Part shown: positions 1 to 9,523 of the stretch, piece after piece
Layout of the letters: each line of letters begins with the position of its first letter
Numbering within the stretch: position 1 is the first letter of the stretch
Assembly (NCBI RefSeq): GCF_004212635.1
Contig: NZ_PSRT01000077.1
Coordinates: 1 to 41,696, forward strand
Direction: 5' to 3'
Origin: Bradyrhizobium genosp. SA-3
GTDB taxonomy: Bacteria; Pseudomonadota; Alphaproteobacteria; Rhizobiales; Xanthobacteraceae
DNA: 41,696 nucleotides
The notes under the pieces: generated by a model
The model's input: only the letters and a program-made list of their open reading frames with translations
Databases searched by the model: none
Told to the model about the DNA's origin: nothing
Position numbers and translations under genes: made by a program

Positions 1-932
<932 letters not shown>

Positions 933-977
933 CTGGAATTTTCCTTGAGGTGTTTGACTGGAGGGAAAGAGAGGCTC

Positions 978-1292
978 TTAGGCCGCCTTCTTCTTGGAAG
1001 CGGGGACGTCGAGGACGCCCATGATGTCGCTTTCCTTCATGATCAGCAGGTCTTCGCCGTCGATCTTGACTTCGGTGCCGGACCACTTGCCGAACAGCAC
1101 GCGGTCGCCGATCTTGAGGTCGATCGGGATCAGCTTGCCGGCTTCGTCGCGGCCACCGGGGCCGACGGCGATGACTTCGCCCTGGGAGGGCTTTTCCTTG
1201 GCAGTGTCGGGAATGATGATGCCGCCAGCGGTCTTCTCTTCTGCGTCGATGCGCTTGACCACGACGCGGTCGTGAAGCGGACGGAATTTCAT
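978..1292 (-). CDS. groES: GroES (Hsp10 co-chaperonin)
   Basis: The 104-residue protein begins MKFRPLHDRVVVKRIDAEEK, as expected for GroES. The mobile loop that contacts GroEL is visible around residues 17-35 (EEKTAGGIIIPDTAKEKPSQ). The C-terminus is lysine-rich (PASKKKAA). A strong Shine-Dalgarno AGGAGG lies just upstream of the start (complement of 1297-1303). GroES caps the GroEL chamber in the cytoplasm. It is the first gene of the groESL operon, preceded by a CIRCE operator 44 bp upstream of its ATG, so heat-shock control through HrcA is expected. Confidence 0.98.
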   Translation of the reverse strand: MKFRPLHDRVVVKRIDAEEKTAGGIIIPDTAKEKPSQGEVIAVGPGGRDEAGKLIPIDLKIGDRVLFGKWSGTEVKIDGEDLLIMKESDIMGVLDVPASKKKAA

Positions 1293-1336
1293 GCAGTCCT
1301 CCTAAGCAATTGCACGAGTTGAGGATTTTTAGATGG

Positions 1337-1363
1337 TTAGCAGTCGTTGCCCGCGAGTGCTAG
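1337..1363 (-). promoter_or_regulatory. CIRCE operator (HrcA binding site) of groESL
   Basis: The inverted repeat TTAGCAGTC-N9-GAGTGCTAG matches the CIRCE consensus TTAGCACTC-N9-GAGTGCTAA with one mismatch in each arm. It lies between the predicted -10 box and the groES start, overlapping the expected transcription start, where HrcA binding would block transcription. Confidence 0.93.
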
Positions 1364-1376
1364 CACGGGCGAGGCA

Positions 1377-1405
1377 GAAATAGAACGGGAATTTTGCGGG
1401 GGCAA
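1377..1405 (-). promoter_or_regulatory. Predicted groESL promoter
   Basis: On the reverse strand a -35-like TTGCCC (complement of 1400-1405) is separated by 17 bp from a -10-like TATTTC (complement of 1377-1382). Transcription would then start at the edge of the CIRCE element. The boxes are imperfect. The sequence CTTG...CTATTT also loosely resembles alphaproteobacterial sigma-32 sites, so the sigma factor is uncertain. Confidence 0.5.
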
Positions 1406-1488
1406 GGCCTTCTAGCAAAAAAATTAGCACCCGGAAGCGCGGACTGCCAGAATCTCTTTTCCATCGTTAACGGCGCGCCGGGCCCGTA

Positions 1489-1515
1489 TTAGCACGGAGC
1501 TGCATCTGCTGCTAA
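1489..1515. promoter_or_regulatory. Second, degenerate CIRCE-like element
   Basis: TTAGCA and TGCTAA form a perfect 6-bp outer palindrome with exactly the CIRCE spacing of 15 bp between them. The inner three bases of each arm differ from consensus. It lies about 195 bp upstream of the groES ATG and about 160 bp upstream of the rightward usg gene. Confidence 0.4.
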
Positions 1516-1673
1516 CGCATTGAATTTCAACAGCTTGTTAAACTTTTGGGCTTGAGATGAATTGTCAGTTTGCGTCACATTTCTCTCATGTGAGCGCATC
1601 AGTACCGGGTGGCTCGTAAGGCACACACCGACCAGGCCGCCCCTTGAATGCGCTCCTGCAAAGGAGGTTTGGC

Positions 1674-1961
1674 ATGGGACTGAGGAGTGGGGGCGTTTCC
1701 GAGGATTTCCGGAAACAGATGCTGGGTTACGGGCTGACGACGGCGCAAATTCTCTATCGGATGCCGGATCATCCCTCGCTGCTCCAGACGTACGTCTGGC
1801 AGAACTACGACATGTTTCCGAAATTTCCGGCGCTGAAGGATTTCCTCGCCTTCTGGCAGGAGAAGCTTGACGGGCCCTTATTCTCGGTGACGGTAGCGCA
1901 TTCCAAGCTGATCAAGCCGGCCGAGCTGCGCGCCGTAGATGGCGTGTTCCGGCTGCATTGA
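1674..1961 (+). CDS. usg: Usg family protein
   Basis: A 95-residue protein beginning MGLRSGGVSEDFRKQMLGYG and containing the block LTTAQILYRMPDHPSLLQTY followed by a W-Q-N-YD and FP pattern. This is typical of the small alphaproteobacterial Usg family. Its name refers to an old proposal linking it to phosphoribosylanthranilate isomerase, and its biochemical role is not established. The ATG at 1674 is chosen because AAGGAGG lies at 1661-1667; an earlier in-frame ATG at 1644 lacks such a site. It ends 7 bp from the convergent TPR gene. No transmembrane segment is apparent. Confidence 0.85.
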   Translation: MGLRSGGVSEDFRKQMLGYGLTTAQILYRMPDHPSLLQTYVWQNYDMFPKFPALKDFLAFWQEKLDGPLFSVTVAHSKLIKPAELRAVDGVFRLH

Positions 1962-1968
1962 GAAGAGA

Positions 1969-4098
1969 TCAGACGCTGCCGTTGCAATAGCGTTTCCACA
2001 TCGCGCGATAGGCCTCGTCCACCGCTCGCGTGTATGAGGCAGGATTGCCGGCGGCCGCAGCGTCGATCTGTCCGGGCAGTTCGCGGCGCAACTTGTCGAG
2101 GTCGCCGATCTGCGCTGCACCGCTAGCTGCGATTTCGATATAGGCCTCATCGCCATCCGCGACCCAGTTCGGCAGGCCAAGCGCGGTGAGGATGGCGCCG
2201 CCGGCACGGCTGGGCAGACTGGTCCCGAGCTTCGCCACCACGGGCACCCCCATCTGTAAGGCTTCCAATGTGCTGACGCCGCCATTCTGTGGGAAGGTGT
2301 CGAGCGCAATGTCGACGCGATTGAACGATGCCAGATGTTCGCTTCGCAAGGTGGCTCCGAGCAGATCGACGCGTTCGGCCGGCAATCGGCAAGCTGCAAA
2401 CCGCGCCAGCAGATTGTCGCGGACCAGTTGATCGTCCAGCGCAACATCCTTGATCAGAAGTCGCGAACCCGGCACCCGCTCGAGAATCCTGGACCAGACT
2501 TCCACCGCCTCGTCCGAAATTTTGCTGATGCGGTTGAAGACACCGAATGTGACGAAGCCGTTCGAGAGCGCCGGCGCCTCCGCCCGAGCAATCCCGGCCG
2601 GCAGTTGCGCCAGCGTCACGAAGCACGGCAGGTCGACGACGGTCTCCGCAAACAGATGCCGAACCGCGAAAGGAATCGCGACGGGGTCCGAGAACAAATA
2701 ATCGATCGTTGGCAGCCCTGTGCCAGTGCCGTGGCCCCAACCATGCACCTGGATCGGTGCCGGCTTGCGCGCAAACACGCCGAGCCGGTTTCCTCTAGTA
2801 TGGCCGGACAGATCGATCAGGATATCGACGCCATCGGCGCGGATCTGGGCGGCGAGGCGATCGTCGGTCCACTGCGAGGCGTCGCGCCAGCGATCGGCGA
2901 ACCCTTGAAATTCGCTGGTCGTCGCATCCACCTTTGACGAACAAGAGTAGCACACGATCTCGAACTGCGCCCGGTCATGGTGTTGCAGGACTGGCTTGAA
3001 AACGAACGCGGCCGAATGCGCGTTAAAATCCGACGAGACATAGCCAAGCACCAGACGGCGATCCAGATCGCGGCCGTTGTCATGCGGTCCCGCCGCTTCT
3101 GAAGCGATTTTCGCGCCGATCCGCTCCCACCATACTTGCCGCGCTCGCTGATGCTGCTCAACGCTGGCGTCCGGCACAAAATCGAGCGTGAATATCTTGT
3201 TTGAGATCGCGCTCTGGAGGTCAGGCTGGATGTCAAGGGCTCGGTCGAAACTGGCGAGGGCTTCGTCGACTCGGCCAAGTCCGGCGAGACAAAGGCCGAG
3301 CACCGAGTGAGCTTGAATGGAATCGGGAGCCATCGCGAGAGCCTTCTCGCAATCGTGCGATGCCTGGGCAATTTGCTGGATCTGGAGCAGGACACCGGCC
3401 CGCGCGAGCCACCCATTCGCGTCGTTGGGTGCCAGCGCGATTGCCCGATCGCCGTCTGCCAGGGCTTCGTCAAATCGCTGAAGTTCCCGTAAAGCGATGG
3501 CGCGGTTCGCGAGCGCCGCCGCATAGTCGGGCTTGATCGATAGCGCCCGGTCCAAGCTTGCGAGAGCCTCGTCGTAGTTGCGCAGACGGCAGAGCGCCCA
3601 ACCCCGGCCGTTGTGGGCTTCGGCAAGGTTGCCGTTGATTGCGAGCCCCTTGTCGTAGCTCTCGAGCGCTTCTTGGACGAGATCAAGGGCCACGCTCGCG
3701 TTGCCGAGATTGGACAGGGCCAGGGCGTAGTTGGGTCGCAAGGCGAGGGCCTTTCGATAGCTCTCGCGGGCCTCATCGTGACGTCGTAGCCCGTTTAGCG
3801 CGACGCCTAGGCTCATATGAGCTTCGGCAGATCACGGATCCACGGCAACCGCCCGGTTCAGCAGAATTTCGGCTTGCTGGTAGTTCTTGGCATCGGACTC
3901 CAAAGTGCCGAGCATATGCAGCGCGATGAATTGGTTGGGCGCGAGCTGCAGGAGTTGGCGATAGGCCGCCTGGGCCTCGGGGAGAAGCCCCATCTTGTGC
4001 AGCTGGAGTGCGTGCCCGAGCAATGGCAACACTTCGGCCTTTTGCCGTTTCTGAAGCCGGGCATTTTGAAATGCACGCTGACCTACGCTGTTGCCCAT
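1969..4098 (-). pseudogene. TPR protein with O-GlcNAc-transferase (SPINDLY-type) domain, interrupted by in-frame TGA
   Basis: Two reverse-strand ORFs lie in the same frame: 3832-4098 (88 aa, TPR-like, ending AVAVDP) and 1969-3816 (615 aa from the first ATG after the stop). They are separated only by TGA at 3832-3834 and five sense codons (SAEAH). The TPR helix pattern runs straight across the stop, where CGA (Arg) mutated to TGA is the simplest explanation. Without the stop the protein would be about 709 aa. It has TPR units of about 34 residues over roughly the first 300 residues and a C-terminal GT41-like domain. That domain shows GYVSSDFNAHSAAF, GHTRGNRLGVFARKPAPIQV and DYLFSDPVAIP. Such proteins transfer sugars, presumably GlcNAc, to protein Ser/Thr. 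The 615-aa part could still be made by reinitiation at 3816, but no good ribosome-binding site is visible there. Confidence 0.8.
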
Positions 4099-4318
4099 GA
4101 ATCAATTCCCCCAGAATCTCCCGGCAAGATTAATTCAGCGTGAGAACGAATACGAGACGATGGCCGCTCGCCACGACAGCTTGGGACAAGCTACGACCGA
4201 TCGGGTCGTCGAGTTACTTGCCTTAAGCCCTGCAATTGCTGGCTCGTCCAAGACCGGATAATCTGCCTTCGGGTTGCACCCGTCCGGCGGTGCGCGGCTC
4301 AGATCAGGGAGGCAGACA

Positions 4319-4846
4319 ATGGCCAAGCAAAAGGCATCACGACCCGCAACGAAGACCGCGGTGAAGAAGCGGAGCGGCGCCAAGGCAGCGGCGCGATCCT
4401 CGGCGCGCAAGGCGGTGAAGGCGAAGGCCCGCACTGCCGCACCCAAGAAGCTCGCGCGTCCCAAGCAGCGCATCGCGATCAGCCATCACCGGGAGGAAGA
4501 CTTCAAAGCCGACGGCCTGCGCGCCTACGCCAAATACCGCGACCTCGGCATCGCCGAGGCGACCCACGGCCTCGCGCAAGCGCATGTGATCCGCCTGCAA
4601 GGCCCCTGCAATCCGGCCGAGGTGTCGAAGCTGCACTTCCACGACGTCGACTTCCAGATGGTCTACGTGCTCAAGGGCTGGGTGAAGACCTACATGGACG
4701 GCCAGGGCGAGACCTTGATGAAAGAAGGCAGCGCCTGGACCCAGCCGCCGAAGATCAAGCACATGATTCTGGATTATTCGGACGACGTGGAATTGCTGGA
4801 GGTGATCCTGCCGGCGGAATTCAAGACGGTGGAGTTGAAGGCGTAG
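4319..4846 (+). CDS. Cupin-domain protein with a Lys/Ala-rich N-terminal tail
   Basis: The 175-residue protein has two parts. Residues 1 to about 55 are a basic Lys/Ala/Arg-rich low-complexity tail (KQKASRPATKTAVKKRSGAK and on), resembling histone H1-like or AlgP-like tails. The rest is a single cupin barrel with metal-ligand-like histidines in KLHFHDVDFQMVYVLKGWVK and a second motif near KHMILDYSDDVELLEV. The ATG at 4319 follows AGGGAGG at 4306-4312; an earlier in-frame ATG at 4274 has weaker support. The enzymatic activity cannot be assigned. The tail could bind nucleic acid or polyanions, which is inference. Confidence 0.8.
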   Translation: MAKQKASRPATKTAVKKRSGAKAAARSSARKAVKAKARTAAPKKLARPKQRIAISHHREEDFKADGLRAYAKYRDLGIAEATHGLAQAHVIRLQGPCNPAEVSKLHFHDVDFQMVYVLKGWVKTYMDGQGETLMKEGSAWTQPPKIKHMILDYSDDVELLEVILPAEFKTVELKA

Positions 4847-4860
4847 GCGCTCAACTGTCG

Positions 4861-4976
4861 CCATTGCGAGGAGCTCGCGACAAAATTGCGAAGCAATTTT
4901 GCGCTGATGCGACGAAGCAATCCAAACTGTTTCCGCAGATGCATTTCTGGATTGCTTCGCTTCGCTCGCAATGACG
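4861..4976. repeat. Palindromic intergenic repeat, family A, copy 1
   Basis: The outer arms are CATTGCGAGGAG and GCTTCGCTCGCAATGACG, with an inner AAGCAATCCA/TGGATTGCTT pairing. This copy carries an extra segment of about 30 bp containing a nested perfect hairpin, AAAATTGC-GAA-GCAATTTT. Other copies are at 7671-7749 and 25272-25358. Confidence 0.9.
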
Positions 4977-4988
4977 GGCAGAGAGAGC

Positions 4989-6239
4989 CTACGCCAATAC
5001 CCCCACCACCGCGCCCATCAGGCACGTCGTCAGCGTGCCGGACACGATCGACTTCAGCCCGAGCGCGTTGATCTCCTCACGTCGCTCCGGCGCCATGACG
5101 CCGAGGCCGCCGATCATGATGCCGAGGCTGGCAAAATTGGCGAAGCCGCACATCGCGTAGAGCATGATCAGGCGCGAGCGCGGATCGAGCGTATCGGGTG
5201 GCAGCTTCGAGAAGTCGACATAGGCGATCAATTCGTTGAGCACGGTTTTCGTGCCCATCAGACTGCCGGCGGTGACCGCCTGGTCCCATGGCAGTCCCAT
5301 CAGCCAGCATACCGGCGCCATCACCAGACCCAGCAGCCGTTGCAGTGAGATTGGGGCGCCGCCGATATCAGGCAGCAGGCCGAGGACGGCGTTGACGAGA
5401 TAGACCAGGGCCACCAGCACCAGCAGCATCGCAACGATGTTGATCAGCAGCTCGATCCCCGCACTCGTCCCTTTCACGATCGCGTCCATCGTCCCGGAGA
5501 CCTCCATCTCGGGATTTTCCAGCGCGCCGCCGGTGCGCCTGTCTGAGGTCTCCGGCACCATGATCAGGCTGACGAGGATCGCGGCCGGCGCGCCCAGCAC
5601 GGAGGCGATGACGAAATGCGCGGCCGCATCAGGAATGAGAGGAGCAAGCAGCGTCGCATAGAGCACCAGCACCGTGCCCGCGATGCCGGCCATGCCGCCG
5701 GTCATCACCAGGAACAATTCGCTGCGCGTCATCTGCTTCAGATACGGCCGCACGAACAGCGGTGCCTCGACCATGCCGAGGAAGATGTTGGCGGCGGTGG
5801 ACAGCCCGACCGCGCCGCCGACGCCTAACGTGCGCTCCAGGAGCCAAGCCATGCCCCGCACGATCGGCGGCAGCACCCGCCAGTAGAACAGCAGCGTCGT
5901 CAGCACGCTCATCACCAGCACGATCGGCAGCGCCTGGAACGCCAGGATGAAATCGGCGCCCGGCACCTTCACGTCAAAGGGCAGGGGGCCGCCACCGACA
6001 TAGCCGAACACGAACGAGGAGCCGGCGCGCGAGGCCGCGGAGATCGCACCGACCGCGTCGTTGATGGCGCCGAAGGCGCGCGCGACCACGGGTAACTTCA
6101 GGAGGACGATGGCGGTGACGAAGGTGACGGCGAGGCCGATCGCCGCCTGCCGCAACGAGACGGCGCGGCGATTTTCTGCGAGCGCGAAGGCGATCAGCAG
6201 CAATGCGAAAATGCCGAGTGCCGATTGCAAGCGCAGCAT
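4989..6239 (-). CDS. Concentrative nucleoside transporter (CNT/NupC family)
   Basis: A very hydrophobic protein of 416 aa from the ATG at 6237-6239 (MLRLQSALGIFALLLIAFAL). CNT hallmarks are visible: SSFVFGYVG, the gate and nucleoside-recognition segments GLSTAANIFLGMVEAPLFVR and MTGGMAGIAGTVL, and the C-terminal GTKTVLNELIAYVDF and YAMCGFANFASLGIMIGGLG. It should import nucleosides with H+ or Na+ across the inner membrane. An upstream extension to 6326 is rejected because it is polar and Arg-rich with no membrane character, while GGGG precedes the chosen ATG. Its length fits the family. It is a single gene, divergent from the MFS gene on its right. Confidence 0.93.
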   Translation of the reverse strand: MLRLQSALGIFALLLIAFALAENRRAVSLRQAAIGLAVTFVTAIVLLKLPVVARAFGAINDAVGAISAASRAGSSFVFGYVGGGPLPFDVKVPGADFILAFQALPIVLVMSVLTTLLFYWRVLPPIVRGMAWLLERTLGVGGAVGLSTAANIFLGMVEAPLFVRPYLKQMTRSELFLVMTGGMAGIAGTVLVLYATLLAPLIPDAAAHFVIASVLGAPAAILVSLIMVPETSDRRTGGALENPEMEVSGTMDAIVKGTSAGIELLINIVAMLLVLVALVYLVNAVLGLLPDIGGAPISLQRLLGLVMAPVCWLMGLPWDQAVTAGSLMGTKTVLNELIAYVDFSKLPPDTLDPRSRLIMLYAMCGFANFASLGIMIGGLGVMAPERREEINALGLKSIVSGTLTTCLMGAVVGVLA

Positions 6240-6384
6240 GATGTCCCCAAAGCCCCCATGATTATGGCCGCGTCTGCGTCGCAAAGGCAATGCCGGGACA
6301 TGCGGGAGGCGTCCCGCTGTTGACAAGCCGGTCCGCCTCAGTCACGCGGGAGCACGTCGAGACTAGGGGGCGGACGGTCCGAGG

Positions 6385-7650
6385 GTGACCCAAGAGACGA
6401 TCCAAGAGGCGATGCCAGAGCAGCCGATACCAGCCAGTCGGCCGGTCAGTGCCTGCGCGCTCCTCGCCCACCGCGCCTTCCTGTTCTTCCTGCTCTCGCG
6501 CAGCCTGTCGCGCTTTTCCAGCCAGATCGCGGCGGTCGCGATCGGCTGGCAGATCTACGATCTCACCGGCTCGGCCTTCGATCTCGGCATGGTCGGCCTC
6601 GTCCAGTTCCTGCCGACCGCGCTGCTCGTGTTCGTCGCTGGACACGCTGCCGATCGGTACGAGCGCAAGCGCGTCGTCCAGCTCTGCCAGCTCGTGGAAG
6701 CGGCGACCGCGCTCTATCTGGCCCTCATCACCTATCTTGGCGCCGTCGGCGAGGTGCAGATCTTCATCGCGACCTTCGTGCTCGGCATCGCCGGCGCCTT
6801 CGAGAGCCCGACCACGGCGGCGCTGCTGCCGCTGATCGCACCGCAGGGCTCGCTCCAGCGCGCCACCGCGGTCTCCAGTGGCGCGGCGCAGGTTGCGACC
6901 ATCACGGGTCCGGCGCTCGGAGGCTTTGCCTATGCGGTGGCGCCGCATCTTGCCTATGCCGTGATGGTGCTGTTCTGGATCCTTGGGATGATCCTGACCG
7001 GCTTCATCCGTCCGCGCCCGCAGGCGGTCGCCAAGGAAGGGACGAGTTCGGACAACATCTTTGCCGGTGTTCGCTTCATCCGCGGCAATCCGGCGATCCT
7101 CGGCACCATCTCGCTCGATCTGTTCGCGGTGCTGTTCGGCGGCGTCACCGCACTGTTGCCGATCTACGCCCGCGACATCCTCCAGACCGGCCCGGTCGGG
7201 CTCGGCGTGCTGCGTGCGGCACCTGCGGTCGGCGCGCTGTTGATGACCATGGTGCTGGCGCGTCACGCCATTTCGCGGCATGTGGGTCTGCGCATGTTTC
7301 AGGCCGTGATCGTGTTCGGCGTCGCCACGATCGTGTTCGCGCTCTCGTCCTGGATGTGGCTGTCGGTGCTTGCGCTCGCCGTCTTGGGCGCGGCCGACAC
7401 GATCAGCGTCGTGATCCGCTTCTCGCTGGTGCAGCTATCGACGCCGGACGAGATGCGCGGCCGGGTTGGCGCGGTGAACTTCCTCTTCATCAACGCCTCG
7501 AACCAGCTCGGCCAGTTCGAGAGCGGGCTCACCGCCGCCCTGTTCGGCGCCATGCCCGCCGCCGTGCTCGGCGGCGTCTGTACGGTCGCGGTCGCGCTCT
7601 TGTGGATGAAGCTGTTCCCCAGCCTGCGCCAGGTGGAGAGTTTGGAGTAG
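6385..7650 (+). CDS. MFS transporter (MFS_3 / EntS-like)
   Basis: A 421-residue protein with about 12 predicted membrane segments. Features include SRFSSQIAAVAIGWQIYDLT in the first helices, an AGHAADRYERKRV loop (motif A-like) after helix 2, and a second-half LSTPDEMRGRVGAVNFLFI loop. The pattern fits the MFS_3 group that includes the enterobactin exporter EntS and related effluxers. The substrate is unknown. The start is ambiguous: GTG at 6385 is the longest, while ATG at 6412 has AAGAGG just upstream and loses only nine residues. It is monocistronic and followed by repeat A copy 2. Confidence 0.88.
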   Translation: MTQETIQEAMPEQPIPASRPVSACALLAHRAFLFFLLSRSLSRFSSQIAAVAIGWQIYDLTGSAFDLGMVGLVQFLPTALLVFVAGHAADRYERKRVVQLCQLVEAATALYLALITYLGAVGEVQIFIATFVLGIAGAFESPTTAALLPLIAPQGSLQRATAVSSGAAQVATITGPALGGFAYAVAPHLAYAVMVLFWILGMILTGFIRPRPQAVAKEGTSSDNIFAGVRFIRGNPAILGTISLDLFAVLFGGVTALLPIYARDILQTGPVGLGVLRAAPAVGALLMTMVLARHAISRHVGLRMFQAVIVFGVATIVFALSSWMWLSVLALAVLGAADTISVVIRFSLVQLSTPDEMRGRVGAVNFLFINASNQLGQFESGLTAALFGAMPAAVLGGVCTVAVALLWMKLFPSLRQVESLE

Positions 7651-7670
7651 GGGGCCTCCGCTCTCTCCAC

Positions 7671-7749
7671 GTCATTGCGAGGAGCCCTTGCGACGAAGCA
7701 ATCCAGAATCTCACCGCGGGGGCAGTCTGGATTGCTTCTCGCAATGACG
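7671..7749. repeat. Palindromic intergenic repeat, family A, copy 2
   Basis: GTCATTGCGAGGAG pairs with CTCGCAATGAC, and AAGCAATCCAGA with TCTGGATTGCTT. It lies between the convergent MFS and SDR genes, where it could act as a bidirectional terminator. Confidence 0.9.
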
Positions 7750-7774
7750 ATTGTGGAGGCGCCGCGTTCTTTAA

Positions 7775-8532
7775 TTACCCCCGCCCGACGAACGGCATCT
7801 TGGTCGCCATCACCGTCATGGTCAGCACGTTGGCGTCGAGCGGCAGGCTTGCCATGTAAGCGACGGCATCGCCGACCGCCTTGGCATCCATGCGCGGCTC
7901 GTGCTTGGTGGTGCCGTCGGGCTGGAGCACGCCGGGGCCGTTGACCATGCGGTCGGTCATCGGGGTCGCCGCATTGCCGATATCGACCTGGCCGACCGCG
8001 ATGTCGTACATGCGGCCGTCGAGATTGCTTGCTTTCGTCAGGCCCGTGATGGCGTGCTTGGTCGAGGTGTAGGCCGCCGAGAACGGTCGCGGCGCATGCG
8101 CCGAGATCGAGCCGTTATTGATGATGCGGCCGCGCGCGGGGTCTGGTCCTTCATGATCCGGAAGGCGTGCTGCGTGCACAGGAACGGGCCGGTGAGGTTG
8201 GTGTTCACCACCGCCTGCCACTGCTCGAGGCTGAGATCCTCGAAGTTCACGGCCGGCGCGCCCATGCCGGCATTGTTGAAGAGCACGTCGAGGCGGCCAT
8301 AGGTGGCCTTCACCTTGTCGAACAGCGCGGCGATCGAGTCCGGCTTGGTCATGTCGGCGGTGACGCAGAGGCTTTTTCCCGCGGGGCCGAGCTTCGCTGT
8401 CTCCTCGAGCATGTCGAGCCGGCGCCCTGTGAGCACCACGGTGAAGCCGGCGTTCATCAGCGCCAGCGACGCCGCACGCCCGACACCGGTGCCGGCGCCC
8501 GTCACCACTGCGATCTTCTTTGTTTCACTCAT
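7775..8532 (-). pseudogene. Short-chain dehydrogenase/reductase (SDR) with a single-base frameshift
   Basis: The 5' part (from ATG 8530-8532) reads MSETKKIAVVTGAGTGVGRA with the cofactor motif TGAGTGVG at residues 11-18 and NNAG at 86-89. It follows a normal SDR up to FRIMKDQTP near 8140. The rest of the family pattern (GRIINNGSISAHAPRPFSAA, then active-site YTSTK, ending FVGRG at 7775) continues in another frame. Restoring one G in the GC-only stretch around 8127-8138 (CGCGCG to CGCGGCG on the coding strand) joins the frames into a protein of about 252 aa. Cause: real mutation or a sequencing error in GC-rich sequence. It starts 24 bp after the end of the Anbu gene and may be the last gene of that unit. 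The substrate is unknown. Confidence 0.8.
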
Positions 8533-8556
8533 TGTTTCCTGCCTTTTCTTTCGCTG

Positions 8557-9315
8557 TCAGGTTTTGGGTTCTTTTTCGTTCTTGTAGGGCGGGCGCGGAA
8601 TGTTCTGATGCGCGGCGCGCAACGCCGCCGACCAGCGCGAGCGCAAATCGTGGAAATAGGGCTCGCCCGCCTCGATGCGGTGATTGAGATCGGCTTCGCA
8701 GGCGTCGTTGCGCACCACCAGCACGTCGATCGGCAGGCCGACACCGAGATTGGAGCGCATGGTCGAGTCCATCGAGATCAGGCCGGTCTTCAGCGCCTCG
8801 TAGAGCTCGACGTCGTAATGCATGGCGCGGTCGAGCACCGGCTTGCCGTATTTGTGCTCGCCGATCTGCAAGTACGGCGTGTCGGTGGTGCACTCGATGA
8901 AATTGCCGGCGGTGTAGATCATGAACAGGCGCATCCGGGAGCCCTTGATCTGGCCGCCGAACAGGAAGGAGACGTCGAAGGAGACATCCTCGGATTTCAG
9001 CGCCGGTCCTTCGGTCGCGTGCACCGCCCGGATCGCCCGGCCGATGCGCTGGGCCGCCTGGAACATGGTCGGCGCGTTCATCAGCGTCTCGACCTCGCCC
9101 GTGTCGGGGTCCTCCAGGCCTTCGGTCAGCGTCGACAGCACCGACTGGCTGATGGCGAGGTTGCCGGCGCTGGCGATCGCCATGATGCGTTCGCCGGGCT
9201 TGGAGAAGATGTGCAGCTTGCGGAAGGTCGAGACGTTGTCGAGTCCGGCATTGGTGCGGGTATCGGCGATCATCACCAGACCGTCCCGAACCAGGATTCC
9301 GCAACAATAGGTCAT
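8557..9315 (-). CDS. Anbu-type proteasome homologue (Ntn hydrolase)
   Basis: The 252-residue protein starts MTYCCGILVRDGLVMIADTR. The Thr immediately after Met would become the N-terminal nucleophile, and the following DGLVMIADTRTNAGLDNVS is the classic proteasome beta-fold start with the conserved Asp. Later GGQIKGSRMRLFMIYTAGNF and LGVGLPIDVLVVRND match the predicted proteasome-type protease family (Anbu, 'ancestral beta subunit'). The start at 9313-9315 is required by the nucleophile; the open frame extends upstream but through repeat DNA. Anbu proteins assemble into rings or helices, and their substrates are unclear. It is downstream of transglutaminase, alpha-E and ATP-grasp genes, the known Anbu neighbourhood. 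Confidence 0.93.
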   Translation of the reverse strand: MTYCCGILVRDGLVMIADTRTNAGLDNVSTFRKLHIFSKPGERIMAIASAGNLAISQSVLSTLTEGLEDPDTGEVETLMNAPTMFQAAQRIGRAIRAVHATEGPALKSEDVSFDVSFLFGGQIKGSRMRLFMIYTAGNFIECTTDTPYLQIGEHKYGKPVLDRAMHYDVELYEALKTGLISMDSTMRSNLGVGLPIDVLVVRNDACEADLNHRIEAGEPYFHDLRSRWSAALRAAHQNIPRPPYKNEKEPKT

Positions 9316-9395
9316 TTCCAGTCCCCGAACGCGTTTGCGCGGAATTACTAGCCAATTTCGGGGGAGCATGAAACCCCCGATTCCCCGAGCCCGGC

Positions 9396-9522
9396 TGTCA
9401 TTCCGGGGCGCGCGCCAGCGCGAGCTACGGTGCGCGATTGCGCACCTGAGAATCCATTGGGCCGCAGAGTTAGTGGATGAATGGATTCCGGGCTCGCGAC
9501 GTTGTCGCGCCCCGGAATGACA
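9396..9522. repeat. Palindromic intergenic repeat, family B, copy 1
   Basis: Arms TGTCATTCCGGGGCGCG and CGCGCCCCGGAATGACA bound a core with GAATCCAT/ATGGATTC. It fills the gap between the transglutaminase and Anbu genes. A second copy is at 19075-19200. Confidence 0.9.
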
Positions 9523-9523
9523 G

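Larger units (their letters stand above)
1293..1673. other. groES-usg divergent intergenic region
   Basis: This 381-bp gap holds the groESL promoter, the CIRCE operator and the degenerate second CIRCE-like element. I saw no convincing rightward promoter for usg; a TTGTTA box near 1536 has no good -10 partner. Confidence 0.6.

Noticed and set aside
1969..2740. Overlapping leftward frames in the GT41 region as separate genes
   Set aside because: They are alternate frames of the SPINDLY-type domain and lack motifs of their own.
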